From positions 124,001-188,000 of the forward strand of contig NZ_SMGI01000002.1 in the NCBI RefSeq assembly GCF_004346845.1: a stretch of DNA of 64,000 bases. Reading direction: 5' to 3'. How positions within the stretch are numbered: position 1 is the first letter of the stretch; each line of letters begins with the position of its first letter. The position numbers and the translations under genes were made by a program. Shown here one piece after another: positions 63,139 through 64,000 of this stretch. The notes beneath the pieces are model-generated. The model worked only from the letters and a program-made list of their open reading frames with translations. It was not told the DNA's origin and searched no databases. Source of the DNA: Winogradskyella wandonensis. GTDB lineage: Bacteria > Bacteroidota > Bacteroidia > Flavobacteriales > Flavobacteriaceae.

Positions 63139-63308
63139 TTTATTTAAGTTATTAATAATTACTTTAAATACTTCGTTATCTTCTGCGCATAAAAGACTTT
63201 TTTTATAAAGTATTTCGAATTTATGGTGTTAACATGATTTTAAGACCTTGATATTTTAAAAAGGTTTAAAACCGTTTATCGAAAACTTTAAATTATTGAA
63301 TTATAAGC

Positions 63309-63337
63309 TTGTTAATCTTTAATTTTTCCTATATTTG
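63309..63337 (+). promoter_or_regulatory. Promoter of rpsO (-33 and -7)
   Basis: TTG (63309-63311), 18 bases, then TATATTTG (63330-63337) fits the Bacteroidota consensus. The leader before the rpsO ATG at 63393 is about 50 bases. Confidence 0.75.
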
Positions 63338-63392
63338 CCGCCTGAAAGAAAGACTTTCAGGATACATAACAATCATTTACATAAATATTAGC

Positions 63393-63662
63393 ATGTACAT
63401 TACAAAAGAAAAGAAGGCTGAAATCTTCGCTAAACATGGTAAAAGTGCAAACGATACAGGTTCTGCCGAAGGACAAATTGCATTATTTACAGCAAGAATT
63501 AATCACTTAACAGAACACTTAAAGAATAATCGTAAAGATTATAATACAGAGCGTTCTTTGGTAAAATTAGTAGGAAAGCGTCGTGCTTTACTAGACTACT
63601 TAACTAAGAAAGATATCTTAAGATATCGTGCAATAGTTAAAGAATTAGGATTAAGAAAGTAA
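63393..63662 (+). CDS. rpsO: 30S ribosomal protein S15
   Basis: Protein of 89 residues, the standard S15 length (MYITKEKKAEIFAKHGKSANDTGSAEGQIA start; LVGKRRALLDYL core). It binds 16S rRNA early in 30S assembly. Longer upstream starts would run through the promoter and are rejected. In E. coli rpsO and pnp are adjacent and co-regulated; the order is the same here. Confidence 0.97.
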   Translation: MYITKEKKAEIFAKHGKSANDTGSAEGQIALFTARINHLTEHLKNNRKDYNTERSLVKLVGKRRALLDYLTKKDILRYRAIVKELGLRK

Positions 63663-63675
63663 TCGAAATACAAAG

Positions 63676-63701
63676 ACCACGCCTCTGAGCGTGGTTTTTT
63701 T
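63676..63701 (+). terminator. Terminator of rpsO
   Basis: A perfect 7-bp stem, ACCACGC (63676-63682) with GCGTGGT (63689-63695), with a loop CTCTGA and a run of T residues. Confidence 0.9.
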
Positions 63702-63843
63702 ATAAATATAACGCAATCGAAAGCGTATAACATTCGAGTTGAAGAAGCTAAATACAGTTTTTCATTGGTCAAACAACCTGTCCTCTTAACAAGGCAAACA
63801 ACTACACAACAACAACACAACGACCATTGTTTAACAATGCTTT

Positions 63844-63870
63844 TTATTAGAGGTTTTTTAAGCCTAATAA
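63844..63870 (+). other. Inverted repeat in the pnp leader
   Basis: TTATTAG (63844-63850) and CTAATAA (63864-63870) flank a 13-base loop, 26 bases before the pnp start. PNPase autoregulates through leader structures in other bacteria, but the function here is an inference. Confidence 0.35.
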
Positions 63871-63895
63871 AGATAAGAAGCAAGAATAAAAATTT

Positions 63896-64000
63896 ATGAT
63901 TCCAAAAACTTACAAAGAGGTCATAGACCTTGGCGACGGTAGAGAAATTTCTATCGAAACCGGAAAATTAGCAAAACAGGCACATGGTTCTGTTGTTGTA
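63896..64000 (+). CDS. pnp: Polynucleotide phosphorylase (partial, N-terminus)
   Basis: The first 35 residues ([28 protein letters not shown]) match the start of flavobacterial PNPase. The gene continues beyond the window. PNPase degrades RNA 3' to 5' using phosphate. It begins 233 bases after rpsO, separated by a terminator, so it has its own promoter or reads through. Confidence 0.9.
   Translation, partial: MIPKTYKEVIDLGDGREISIETGKLAKQAHGSVVV

Noticed and set aside
63309..63392. N-terminal extension of rpsO from a TTG at 63309
   Set aside because: The extra 28 residues are unlike any S15, and the TTG coincides with the -33 element of the promoter.
1..64000. tRNA, rRNA, prophage, integrase or transposase genes
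   Set aside because: I looked on both strands and saw no cloverleaf sequence, rRNA core or recombinase motif.

Overview
The window reads as chromosomal DNA of a marine member of the Flavobacteriaceae (Bacteroidota); I cannot fix the genus. The base composition is AT-rich. Shine-Dalgarno sequences are largely absent, and many genes are preceded by the Bacteroidota -7 box TAnnTTTG. TTG start codons recur. The gene content is typical: type IX secretion (PorT, a plug-domain protein, C-terminal sorting domains), a Na+-pumping NQR complex, a TamL-like lipoprotein barrel and the rpsO-pnp pair. I see no tRNA, rRNA, CRISPR array, transposase or prophage. No gene-free gap exceeds 300 bases.

Region by region. 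239-8843 is an aerobic kynurenine-degradation cluster (kynureninase, kynurenine 3-monooxygenase, 2-aminomuconate deaminase, 2-aminomuconate-semialdehyde dehydrogenase, 3-hydroxyanthranilate dioxygenase, ACMS decarboxylase). It also holds an atypical SDR protein, a DcrB/PsbP-like secreted protein, a small membrane protein and an O-methyltransferase. 8858-17227 holds a TatA-type gene, a secreted M1 peptidase, DUF6702, three tandem CarboxypepD_reg-like secreted proteins, PepE, a GNAT, an M48 protease and an ankyrin protein. 17488-22977 is central metabolism (gpmI, a HAD phosphatase, a CoA-transferase, map), a GxxExxY gene bracketed by inverted repeats and a methyltransferase.

23021-28799 is, to me, the most interesting part. 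It encodes a propeller-type histidine kinase and a LytTR response regulator, followed by two secreted-protein genes. Three related 34-bp sequences, each with two 9-bp direct repeats 21 bp apart, lie in front of the kinase operon and of both secreted-protein genes. Each lies 29 bases upstream (from the first repeat) of a -7-like box. This looks like a compact self-contained regulon.

28900-39800 carries ApbE, two small conserved proteins, DUF4846, a DASS transporter, a cupin lipoprotein and the complete nqrABCDEF operon; ApbE would flavinylate NqrB and NqrC. 40049-50927 contains the T9SS plug-domain protein, a PLP decarboxylase, ApaG, a DUF6695-like protein, PruA, a secreted lipase-like protein, RsmG, a fatty-acid desaturase and an aspartate-type aminotransferase. 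50919-54847 has three small proteins with a C-terminal membrane anchor and the trkA-trkH potassium system. 55087-64000 contains ubiE/menG-porT, a SPOUT methyltransferase, a TamL-like protein, class II aldolase, an AccD without zinc-finger cysteines, a lipoprotein, rpsO and the start of pnp. Extragenic palindromes occur throughout; one is embedded in the coding sequence of the ACMS decarboxylase gene.
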